A stretch of DNA of 5,639 nucleotides, from NCBI GenBank assembly GCA_001831055.1, contig MIDO01000052.1, positions 1 to 5,639 of the forward strand. The letters run 5' to 3'. The stretch's first letter is position 1; every line of letters starts with the position of its first letter. Below the pieces are notes generated by a model that was given only the letters and a program-made list of their open reading frames with translations, was not told the DNA's origin and searched no databases. The translations under genes were made by a program, and so were the position numbers. Below, one piece after another: positions 1 to 5,639 of this stretch. The stretch is from Verrucomicrobia bacterium GWC2_42_7. Lineage in GTDB: Bacteria > Verrucomicrobiota > Verrucomicrobiia > Opitutales > GWC2-42-7-A.

Positions 1-582
1 AGATATGCTATTTGCCTCTTTACCAACAAAGCTATTAATTAAATTTGACTTTTCAATTAAATTTTTAAAGTCAATATCATCAAACATCAACACAATCTCT
101 TCATGCCCAAGTTCTCTATATAGGTCTCTTATTTTTAAAATTAATGTCTCAAGGCCAGAAAATGGATAGCCAATATCATGCATTGTTGAGGTAATTAACC
201 AACAATTAATAATTTCTTCGAAATTATTAAAGCAGAAATGTTGATGCAGGTCGATTCCCATTTTTTTCGACATTAATATTATATTCACGCCGATTAAAAA
301 AACTTCGAACTGATGTATAAAATGCCCTCTGGTGTTATTTGATGCCCCCATTAAATAGTCGAAACGCATATACGAATCAAATATTTTTTTATTTTTCATT
401 GTGGATTTTAGAAATTCAATAACGATAATATTTTTTGCATCTTGTGCAGACCATGGGTACAAAGATAAAATTCTTTGGTTGGGTAATTTTTGAAAGAAAG
501 GCTCAAAAAGTAGACTATTTACCAACTGTATTTGAGCATTTTGAGTTGAATTCTCTTCAAGTATTTCTGATTCGCTAAACAT
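1..582 (-). CDS. HD-domain protein, putative phosphohydrolase (C-terminus beyond window)
   Basis: The frame is open from an ATG at 582 to the window edge, giving 194 residues with the C-terminus missing. The start follows a strong Shine-Dalgarno (GGAGG at 587-591, 4 nt upstream of the ATG). The visible motifs are RGHFIHQ (residues 85-91, with H87 and H90) and MHDIGYPF (134-141, with H135-D136). Two hydrophobic helices lie between them (about 92-104 and 123-133). A histidine, a helical stretch and then an HD dyad is the N-terminal metal-binding signature of the HD superfamily, whose members are mostly metal-dependent phosphohydrolases acting on nucleotides or cyclic nucleotides. The last conserved Asp of the HD site would fall later in the protein and cannot be confirmed here. 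No signal peptide is seen, so it is probably cytosolic. The gene starts 13 bp after the stop of the zinc-protease-like gene, so the two are very likely co-transcribed. HD fold confidence is good; substrate and biological role are unknown. Confidence 0.75.
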   Translation of the reverse strand, partial: MFSESEILEENSTQNAQIQLVNSLLFEPFFQKLPNQRILSLYPWSAQDAKNIIVIEFLKSTMKNKKIFDSYMRFDYLMGASNNTRGHFIHQFEVFLIGVNIILMSKKMGIDLHQHFCFNNFEEIINCWLITSTMHDIGYPFSGLETLILKIRDLYRELGHEEIVLMFDDIDFKNLIEKSNLINSFVGKEANSIS

Positions 583-595
583 TATTCCTCCACAT

Positions 596-2752
596 TCAAT
601 AACAAAATTTATTATACATATTCCAAAACGTTAAAATTGTTGCTATTTGTGTTTTAAATTCCCAATTATCATCTTGATTTAGCTTATATAGTACCGCCTC
701 TGGGTACTCAACTTCACCATCCCAAGGAACACCTTCCCTTAAACTATTAAGGACAGACCTTGTGTTATCACAAAGATATTCGTCTTCGGATCCTCTGCAA
801 TTAAGATCTTTAATGTTTGGTAAAAATTCTTTGTATATCCAAGGCATCAGTTTAGGTATCAAATTAGAAAAAAGTCCAGCTGTTAAATATTTTTCGTCAT
901 AAAGACATTTAAATTCTGCATTGTCTACATCACCACAAATAGACTTTATTTTTTCTATATGTTCGACTATATCTCTAAATAAAAAGTCTTTTGTTTGGTA
1001 TTTTGCAGAATCCCCAAATTTGGTAAGATAAGTATCTATATAATTCACGAACCATGTTCTTATTGCATATATTGATAAAGAAGATGGAAGAGATTTTTTT
1101 GGTACTAATTCCTTCAAATACAACCAAAGTCTTCTGGTGAAAAGATCTCTGTCACCATAAAAACCTATTTCATAACCAATGTACTCAGCAGATAATTCGA
1201 CAATAAAGTTGGCCCATGCTTCCTTATTATTTCTTTGAGCCATAAATATTTTTAAATCTTCTTGATCTTTACTTATAAAGTTTTCTATATTTTCTATAAA
1301 AACATGGGCTATTTCATGATAGATACCCCACCAAAGTTGCGGCATCCAGAGCGCCTTTGGTGGTACTTTAATTACATAATTATTATTGGAAAATTGGTCT
1401 TGACTGAGTGAAATAAAACCAGGCCATTGTTCTCCAAAAACACGCCTTGTCGCCCAGTATGGCATGAAATGCATTGCTTTTAAGGATCGATGGACTCCAC
1501 CACGTAATCTATTAAATTGCCCTACTCGTTCTTCTATCGTCCCATGGGTGCCATAAAGTCTTAACCCCGCACCCCTCCTTAAATTACTAATCGTTTGATT
1601 TGAAAATGTTTCAACTGCCACCCTATCATCAAACGTGTCTCTTTTGATTTTTTCTGCTTTTTCGATAATAAACTCTGGATAAAGACACATGTCCGAGAAT
1701 GCATCACCTGTAATTTTATCTTGTATTTGACCTCGAAATGTATTGAGATTGCTCGCTACCGAAATACTGCATTCACCAAAAATATTTTTTAGATCACCAG
1801 GATCATATCCTATGCTTTCACCGATATAAGTTTCAGCAGGATGGATGTTATTCTCCCCAAAAACATCTTTGTAACTTATTTTACATTTTGTTGAGAATAC
1901 TTCTTTGAAAAATTCTGATCTGAAAATTAATATGTCACTTAAAAATTCAGCCCACGTCAGTTTGTGAGACGCATCTATTATTATATCTTCACTTCCCAAA
2001 GAGTAATACACTTCATATTTATCATCTTTTTCCCAAAATTTCCGGATTTTCTGTATGTGAGACGGCAATGCAGTTATACTTATTTTAGGTTTAGTTGCTT
2101 CCAATGTTGTCCCGTTGAAAGCATTTACCTTGTTCAACTCTGAGAGTACATCTTCTCTATTTTCTACTCGACTAGGCAGAAAAGTATGATTCACGCATAT
2201 TAGCGAAAATGGCTTATGTACCATTTCGCTCGCAGTTGTAACTGTAACCCACAAAGAACTCTCTACAACTTTATTTATATTTTCACCAAGAGAAAATAAT
2301 ATAAGTTCGTTCCAGCCAAGAGAACCTAGAACAAATCTTTTCAGGTTGTCCCTTTTGTTAAGGTACATGTTTATAAAATCAATTTCACTCTTTAGGTTGC
2401 AAAAGGCCTTTTGTGTATTAAGTTTGAGAAATGTTATCGATGCAAAAGCTTCACTTCTTAATATATCGAAAATATTTTGGTTTACGCCACCATCATATCT
2501 AAAACTAAAATTTCTGCTTGTCCTAAGAATTCCATCGATTGGACCTATTTGAATCAACTTAGATTCAAAGTCTGTGGTTTCATAAATAAGGGCAATATCA
2601 AAGTGACCAAATACTTTAAGTACAGCAAAATCTATGACATCACGCGCTGCCTCACATGCCTTCTCAAGATTTTTCTTAACGGACATTTCCTTCCCTGGCA
2701 ATGTTTCTATCAGGGAAAGTTTAATTGCACCATCACCTATTGTTTTTGGCAC
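596..2752 (-). CDS. Large HEXXH zinc metalloprotease-like protein with N-terminal alpha/beta sensor-like repeats
   Basis: This is a 718-residue protein read from a GTG at 2752, chosen because GGAGGAG lies just upstream at 2757-2763. A TTG at 2782 is in frame but sits inside a terminator hairpin and lacks a ribosome-binding site. The clearest motif is YHEIAHVF (H479, E480, H483), the zinc-binding helix of gluzincin-type peptidases. A downstream helix with VELSAEYIGYE offers E519 or E523 as the third ligand. The N-terminus reads like the ferredoxin-like effector (RAM) domain of Lrp/AsnC proteins: LSLIETLPGKE, a helix, then FGHFDIALIYETTDF (about 10-62). Similar strand patterns recur at about 105-175 (VLGSLGWNELILFS) and 225-285 (VYYSLGSEDIIIDA). 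No signal peptide or membrane segment is apparent, so it is probably cytosolic. The AT-rich base usage differs from the nuclease and IS genes. It probably forms an operon with the HD gene. Peptidase activity and sensing are inferred; I know no named family for the whole protein. Confidence 0.8.
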   Translation of the reverse strand: MPKTIGDGAIKLSLIETLPGKEMSVKKNLEKACEAARDVIDFAVLKVFGHFDIALIYETTDFESKLIQIGPIDGILRTSRNFSFRYDGGVNQNIFDILRSEAFASITFLKLNTQKAFCNLKSEIDFINMYLNKRDNLKRFVLGSLGWNELILFSLGENINKVVESSLWVTVTTASEMVHKPFSLICVNHTFLPSRVENREDVLSELNKVNAFNGTTLEATKPKISITALPSHIQKIRKFWEKDDKYEVYYSLGSEDIIIDASHKLTWAEFLSDILIFRSEFFKEVFSTKCKISYKDVFGENNIHPAETYIGESIGYDPGDLKNIFGECSISVASNLNTFRGQIQDKITGDAFSDMCLYPEFIIEKAEKIKRDTFDDRVAVETFSNQTISNLRRGAGLRLYGTHGTIEERVGQFNRLRGGVHRSLKAMHFMPYWATRRVFGEQWPGFISLSQDQFSNNNYVIKVPPKALWMPQLWWGIYHEIAHVFIENIENFISKDQEDLKIFMAQRNNKEAWANFIVELSAEYIGYEIGFYGDRDLFTRRLWLYLKELVPKKSLPSSLSIYAIRTWFVNYIDTYLTKFGDSAKYQTKDFLFRDIVEHIEKIKSICGDVDNAEFKCLYDEKYLTAGLFSNLIPKLMPWIYKEFLPNIKDLNCRGSEDEYLCDNTRSVLNSLREGVPWDGEVEYPEAVLYKLNQDDNWEFKTQIATILTFWNMYNKFCY

Positions 2753-2756
2753 TGTT

Positions 2757-2763
2757 CTCCTCC
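2757..2763 (-). promoter_or_regulatory. Ribosome-binding site deciding the GTG start
   Basis: The minus strand reads GGAGGAG here, followed by AACA and GTG at 2752-2750. This near-perfect anti-16S match at normal spacing favours the GTG over the upstream TTG at 2782, which would add ten residues and lies in the hairpin loop. The downstream HD gene has a similar site (GTGGAGGAATA before its ATG). Confidence 0.75.
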
Positions 2764-2767
2764 ACGA

Positions 2768-2797
2768 AAAAAGGAAGCACAAGTGTGCTTCCTTTTT
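2768..2797. terminator. Symmetrical rho-independent terminator hairpin
   Basis: Positions 2768-2781 pair perfectly with 2784-2797 (14 bp, formally with a 2-nt loop, so the top pairs probably open). The core is GGAAGCACA against TGTGCTTCC, flanked by A and T runs on both sides, so it can terminate transcription on either strand. On the minus strand it follows the remnant frame ending at 2827 and ends only about five bases before the ribosome-binding site of the metalloprotease gene. It therefore either ends upstream transcription or acts as a leader attenuator. Confidence 0.8.
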
Positions 2798-2826
2798 GGA
2801 TAATTTATCTACATCACAAAATTAAA

Positions 2827-3032
2827 TTAAATGTCTTTTGCGCTAACGCGGACCGACAAAATTGACTCGGACCAATGAGGTTTTTGGCTTTCACCAAAAT
2901 GATGCCTCTCGGCCTCTTTTTTATGAATATCGCCAAGCCGTATAACTGCGACAAATGAATTGTAGCCTGTCCTAATTCTACTGAATGATTTTCTCGAAAT
3001 ACCCTCAATAGGTTTCATTAGATTCCTCGTGT
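2827..3032 (-). pseudogene. Remnant open frame between IS end and terminator, unidentified
   Basis: An open minus-strand frame leaves the right end of the insertion sequence and stops at 2827, about 30 bp before a terminator hairpin. That is the layout expected for the 3' end of a real gene. The predicted tail includes GYNSFVAVIRLGDIHKKEAE and ends in SVRVSAKDI. It alternates strand-like hydrophobic and charged segments, as a globular protein would. The frame has no start of its own with a ribosome-binding site; upstream it simply continues into IS sequence. I do not recognise the family. It may be the C-terminal part of a gene interrupted by the IS, whose other half would lie beyond 4412. 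An overlapping frame (2814-3008) looks less protein-like and is not annotated. Confidence 0.35.
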
Positions 3033-3068
3033 AGTACGCAAAAAATGGCTCGTCAGCAGAATCTGTGG
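3033..3068. repeat. Right terminal inverted repeat of the IS (putative)
   Basis: The plus strand reads AGTACGCAAAAAATGG then CTCGTCAGCAGAATCTGTGG. The last 13 bases (3056-3068) are a perfect inverted match to 4375-4387, and the outer part also resembles that partner. The repeat overlaps the transposase stop at 3053 and the codons for its final HRFC. Confidence 0.5.
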
Positions 3069-4285
3069 AGATATTCAGGTTCGGACAACTTGCCAAGCTC
3101 ATGATATGAGGCGATTTGCAGGTGTTTAAGGGTTCTGAAACCGAAGGCTTTTCTCATAGTGAGTTTTGCCTTGAGGTTCATACCCTCTACCGCACCGCTC
3201 GAAATCTCGCCCTTGGCCTTGAACCAGTTCAAAACCAACGGTTTGTGTTTGAGTAGCATCTTGGCTACTTTTTTCATCGGTTCCAGATCGGACTTCAACG
3301 TTCTGGTCACCCAGTTATCGATGAACTTTCCTGCAAAATCGGGACGCTGATATTCCCAGAATCGCTGTAAGTCCTCATGCAGCAAGTAGGTCTTGATCAA
3401 CGTCAGGTTCAATTTGAGAAGTTCACCAAGCTCGGCGGTCTGCTTCTTGGAGATGTTTTCAGGCCGCTTCAGCAGCAGCCAGCGTTTGCGTTCGAGAACA
3501 TTTTCCTGGCCATTGGCCTTGAACTGCTTGGCTTCGCCGCACCGGATCTCGACAATCGCCTCATTGAACTTCCGCATAATGTGGAAGCGATCGAGAACGT
3601 TTAGGATCTGCGGAGCCTTCTTGGTGATGACTTTAAGATACGGTGCCCAGATGTCGCTGCAAACGAACTGAAGCATGGCGCTACGGTCTCGAACTCCTGG
3701 AAGAACCGCAGCAGCGCCTTCACCCGGCGCTCTGGACCGCGCCAGAGAAGACGTCTGACTCCGGTATTGACCTGATAAACCTTGTGGCCCTTACATTGAT
3801 TTCATCAACGCAGATCTCAGTAACGCCCTCAAGGCTTCTATGGGCAAGACCATAATCGACGGCGAACTTGACGGCCCGGAATACCGTATCCCAAATGGTT
3901 TCGAAGATATTGGCCGTATCTTTCCAAGACAGCCGCTTCGCCCAGCGGGCCAGGAAGATCTGATACGAAAAGGTCATCCGTTCTTTACCGTAGCCCCACG
4001 GCAGGGACTCGACCTTAACGCCATGCTCTGGGCATTTGACCCGGCGTGGCACGTAGCGAAAGTAGACTTTGAACGACCAGACCGGCAATACTCGAACAAC
4101 TTCTGTGGCTGCCAATCATGGACGGGGCAACGCTTTTCGCATTCAGGGCAAATCGACCAACTGTTGCGGCGGGGCTCGATGTCAATAACCTGAGCTTCCG
4201 TGCCGCCAACCAACATGACGCAGACGGAGCCGTAAACGAAGGACTTGAATCGTTCGACTTTGTTCAGTAGAGTCTTGATCAGCAT
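3053..4285 (-). pseudogene. ISL3-family transposase, frameshifted
   Basis: The reconstructed protein runs from MLIKTLLNKVERFKSFVYG (ATG at 4285) to ELGKLSEPEYLHRFC (stop at 3053). The N-terminus carries a zinc-ribbon-like CPEC...CPVH. It then reads LPVWSFKVYFRYVPRR, ICVDEIN, NTGVRRLLWRGPERR, FVCSDIWAPYLKV, DRFHIMRKFNEA and SGAVEGMN, an ordered match to ISL3 (DDE-type) transposases. The catalytic acids are the D of ICVDEI, the D of CSDIW and the E of AVEGM, and all are still encoded. The frame changes three times: near 4095 (after LFEY), near 3795 (after DEIN) and near 3680 (after FETVA). Each change equals a net loss of one base (or four). The segment GHK-VYQV also appears to lack about four residues present in typical members (GHKYLTLVYQ). 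The first and last segments share a frame, but no single frame spans the gene, so no intact enzyme is expected. Confidence 0.88.
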
Positions 4286-4353
4286 TGCTTTTCTTTTGTG
4301 GAATGGATTGTTTCTCGCTAAACTATCCTAATCCCACAGGGGGAAGCAATGCT
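4281..4353 (-). promoter_or_regulatory. Stem-loop that can occlude the transposase start codon
   Basis: AGCATTGCTT (4281-4290) and AAGCAATGCT (4344-4353) form a perfect 10-bp inverted repeat separated by 53 nt. The inner arm contains the transposase ATG (4285-4283). A transcript entering from outside the element would contain both arms and could hide the start, while one started between the arms would not. That is the read-through protection known from elements such as IS10 and IS50. Its role here is inferred from position only. Confidence 0.45.
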
Positions 4354-4374
4354 CTAATTTTTATTGCAGCCTAC

Positions 4375-4412
4375 CCACAGATTCTGCGGAGGAGGCAAAA
4401 AAATTGAATACT
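4375..4412. repeat. Left terminal inverted repeat of the IS (putative)
   Basis: The plus strand reads CCACAGATTCTGC followed by GGAGGAGGC, a run of seven A and TTGAATACT. The first 13 bases are perfectly inverted relative to 3056-3068, and the next ten match about seven of ten positions of the other end. It lies about 90 bp upstream of the transposase start. An alternative is that it is a leftover 3' end of a second related element, because CACAGATTCTGC also spells the transposase C-terminal HRFC. Confidence 0.5.
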
Positions 4413-4862
4413 CCCATAATTTAGGGAATGCCAGACTCACGCTTGTAGGAACTTTTATTACGGTTCTATAACCCAAACAAAGGTAGCGAACGATAAGCTT
4501 CACATTTTCCCAAGGTTGGGCGGGTTTACTGAAAAACACCCCCAACCATCCAACTTCGTGGAGTTTTTTGGAATCTCCATTCAGTCTTCATTTTGTTTAT
4601 AGAACTGTTTTATTATTGACCCATAAGTAGCCACGTAAAAAATATCCCCAACATACAAACATGTTTCACCATATGTCAAGGACTTTCTTTTTTTCTTGAC
4701 AAGCGCAAACTCGCCAATTCGTGGGGTGATTCGAAGGCACTCTAGGGTACCAACTCCCACCATTGCTTGGTTTTTTTCGCCATTTTTATCCATCAGATCG
4801 GACGTAAAAGATCTGATGGAATCTAAGAGGCTCCATGAAAAACCACATGGTATATCTAATGA
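4413..4862 (-). pseudogene. Frameshifted remnant gene beside the IS, unidentified
   Basis: Two adjacent minus-strand frames look like pieces of one protein. The first is open from 4862 (nearest ATG 4793) to a stop at 4581. It reads DSIRSFTSDLMDKNGEKNQA, then RITPRIGEFALVKKKRKS, YGETCLYVGDIFYVATYGS and KQNED. The second begins at that stop in another frame with LNGDSKKLHEVGWLGVFFSK, then PAQPWENVKLIVRYLCLGYR and TVIKVPTSVSLAFPKL, and runs into the IS left end. It stops inside the IS at 4354. One added base at about 4583 would fuse them into one globular-looking chain. The ATG at 4793 has no ribosome-binding site, and the open frame extends upstream of it, so the true start may lie further upstream behind another frame change. 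The family is not recognised. It could instead be two unrelated short frames. Its continuation may be the remnant at 2827-3032. Confidence 0.35.
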
Positions 4863-4929
4863 TTAAAATATAGAAAATGAAACTATCTATGTTCCGAGTT
4901 TGCCCATATACACTCAATTTACCATCCAT
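4786..4929 (-). CDS. Small hypothetical ORF (47 aa), possibly the N-terminus of the remnant gene
   Basis: This short frame starts at an ATG (4929) preceded by AGGTGGTGA, a fair ribosome-binding sequence that sits very close to the start. It begins MDGKLSVYGQTRNIDSFIFY, has a hydrophobic middle (FIFYILII, WFFM) and ends FYVRSDG. Its stop at 4786 overlaps by eight bases the ATG at 4793 of the next frame. This could be translational coupling or a frameshift that once joined the two. It is too short and featureless to name, and it may be chance. Confidence 0.2.
   Translation of the reverse strand: MDGKLSVYGQTRNIDSFIFYILIIRYTMWFFMEPLRFHQIFYVRSDG
4790..4819. repeat. Perfect 10-bp inverted repeat with 10-bp spacer
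   Basis: CCATCAGATC (4790-4799) and GATCTGATGG (4810-4819) are exact reverse complements around a 10-bp spacer. The left arm includes the ATG at 4793 of the downstream frame. No T-run follows on either strand, so it is not a standard terminator. The symmetry would suit a dimeric repressor operator or an mRNA hairpin over a start codon. Confidence 0.4.
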
Positions 4930-5175
4930 TCACCACCTGTGCATACTACTAAATATCAAATAAACACTGAACTGCAACTAATTATTTAATGTAACTTATA
5001 AACTTAAGTCCTCAGATTGGGCCAGAGGACTATGGTGGTGCCAAAAATATGGACGGTTTGTCCCCGGGGGAAGTGCGTATGGATATGTGAGAGGTTGGAT
5101 TAAATCGCCGTGTTTTCATGGATTTATGGTAATCCAAGATAAATTCTTGGGCTCTCTTTTGATAGAAAATATAAA
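4930..5175. other. Intergenic stretch without a supported gene
   Basis: No convincing gene lies here. There is a 7-bp hairpin, AGTCCTC (5007-5013) with GAGGACT (5025-5031), which has no following T-run. A 6-bp hairpin (5134-5150, CCAAGA/TCTTGG) is followed on the plus strand by GCTCTCTTTT and is at best a weak terminator, facing against the nuclease gene. A 29-codon minus-strand frame (5119 to 5030, starting MKTRRFNPTSHISIR and ending SIFLAPP) has no ribosome-binding site. Several minus-strand frames are open across 5032-5100, so a short coding relic is possible but cannot be assigned. Confidence 0.5.
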
Positions 5176-5639
5176 TTATTTCGGGTCACTTGAGCTTTTT
5201 CGATTTTTCCTCCAATCCCAGGGTGAAACAGGATTGGGATCAACCCAAAGGCCACACCGGTTAATGCGCGCCTCGGATTCCAAGTCACCGAGGGTTATGT
5301 CAGAACTGTATTTGCGATACCACCAGGCATAGCCGGCGCGAACCAGTTCGCGGTTAAGGTTTTTCCCGTCTGGCAGGATGACTTCGCCGACCAACCTGCC
5401 ATAGCGGTCGGTGGTTTCCACTTGAACGGTGACAATCTCCTGGGCCGCGAGGCTCAGGGTGTATTTTGTGGCGGCTTGGCCGAAGGCCTGATTCTTCTCC
5501 GGACAATCGATACCGGCCAGCCTGATCTTTTCCGCCTTGCCATCACGCATGACCTGGATGGTATCCCCGTCGGTGACCTTGACGACCTTGCCGGTGAACG
5601 AGGAAGCGCCGGCAACAGAAGTCCACAGCAGAAAAAACA
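5176..5639 (-). CDS. Secreted thermonuclease-like (SNase family) nuclease, N-terminus beyond window
   Basis: The frame is open from the right window edge to a TAA at 5176, giving about 153 visible residues. It begins FFLLWTSVAGASS, the end of a hydrophobic signal-peptide core with a plausible Ala-x-Ala-like cleavage region, so export is likely. The rest is a staphylococcal-nuclease (TNase) OB-fold domain. VTDGDTIQV (21-29) carries the calcium-binding D25, IRLAGIDCPE (38-47) carries R39, D44 and E47, and DRYGRLVGEV carries R81. These correspond to Asp21, Arg35, Asp40, Glu43 and Arg87 of the S. aureus enzyme, so the active site looks intact. The later ELVRAGYAWWYRKY and the GLWVDPNPVSPWDWRK ending are typical of bacterial homologues of this family. 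The expected activity is calcium-dependent cleavage of DNA and RNA to 3'-phosphate products outside the cytoplasm. The ATG at 5550 lies inside the domain and is not the start. GC-rich codon use contrasts with the left-hand genes. Confidence 0.92.
   Translation of the reverse strand, partial: FFLLWTSVAGASSFTGKVVKVTDGDTIQVMRDGKAEKIRLAGIDCPEKNQAFGQAATKYTLSLAAQEIVTVQVETTDRYGRLVGEVILPDGKNLNRELVRAGYAWWYRKYSSDITLGDLESEARINRCGLWVDPNPVSPWDWRKNRKSSSDPK

Larger units (their letters stand above)
3033..4412 (-). mobile_element. Decayed ISL3-family insertion sequence (ends approximate)
   Basis: The element is defined by its ISL3-type transposase remnant (3053-4285) and by an imperfect terminal inverted repeat pair (3033-3068 and 4375-4412) with a perfect 13-bp core. 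A length of about 1.4 kb fits the family. It is GC-rich compared with the AT-rich genes to the left. ISL3 elements usually generate 8-bp target duplications, but I found no convincing direct repeat outside these ends. The boundaries are therefore approximate, or the flanks have since changed. With three frame changes in its only gene it is probably immobile unless helped in trans. Confidence 0.7.

Noticed and set aside
2753..2782. Upstream TTG start adding ten residues to the metalloprotease
   Set aside because: It lies in the terminator loop without a ribosome-binding site, whereas the GTG at 2752 has an ideal one.
2346..2825. Three plus-strand open frames opposite the start of the metalloprotease gene
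   Set aside because: They lie antisense to a clearly coding region, have no domain features and lack good ribosome-binding sites.
3720..4115. Programmed frameshifting to express the transposase
   Set aside because: Three separate frame changes and an apparent in-frame deletion fit decay. Programmed frameshifting normally uses one slippery site, and none is evident.
3159..4193. Several plus-strand open frames of 63-117 codons within the IS
   Set aside because: They mirror the GC-rich transposase on the opposite strand and show no recognisable motifs.
5007..5031. Hairpin AGTCCTC/GAGGACT as a terminator or tRNA arm
   Set aside because: No T-run follows on either strand, and no cloverleaf could be built around it.
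5087..5332. Plus-strand 81-codon frame
   Set aside because: It overlaps the nuclease C-terminus antisense, and its sequence is not protein-like.
1..5639. CRISPR array or tRNA/rRNA genes
   Set aside because: No regularly spaced direct repeats, tRNA-like arms or rRNA signatures were seen.

Overview
This window looks like an accessory region of a bacterial chromosome, probably from a Gram-negative species. The organism cannot be named from the sequence alone. The right edge (about 5176-5639) and the central insertion sequence are GC-rich. The left half (1-2752) is visibly AT-rich, with long A/T runs in non-coding DNA and A/T-ending codons. This suggests that the two left-hand genes were acquired horizontally or lie in a genomic island.

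Layout, with every supported gene on the minus strand. Transcription therefore runs from high to low coordinates:
- 5176-5639 holds a secreted thermonuclease-like protein, cut by the right edge.
- 4930-5175 has no supported gene.
- 4413-4929 holds short overlapping open frames that look like a decayed or frameshifted gene.
- 3033-4412 is a decayed ISL3-family insertion sequence. Its transposase is broken by three frame changes but still encodes all three catalytic acidic residues.
- 2827-3032 is an open-frame remnant that may be the far half of a gene split by the IS.
- 2768-2797 is a strong symmetrical terminator hairpin.
- 596-2752 encodes a large protein with an HEXXH zinc-protease motif and ferredoxin-like, Lrp/AsnC-effector-like repeats at its N terminus.
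- 1-582 encodes the N-terminal part of an HD-domain (phosphohydrolase-like) protein, cut by the left edge.

The most interesting unit is the AT-rich pair on the left. The protease-like and HD-domain genes are 13 bp apart, on the same strand, each with a strong GGAGG ribosome-binding site, so they are very probably co-transcribed. I do not recognise the pair as a named system. A cytosolic zinc peptidase with sensor-like repeats next to a nucleotide-hydrolase-like HD protein would suit a signalling or defence module, but that function is inference. The terminator hairpin lies directly in front of the first gene's ribosome-binding site and leaves no room for a promoter between them. Expression must therefore pass through it, which suggests attenuation or read-through control.
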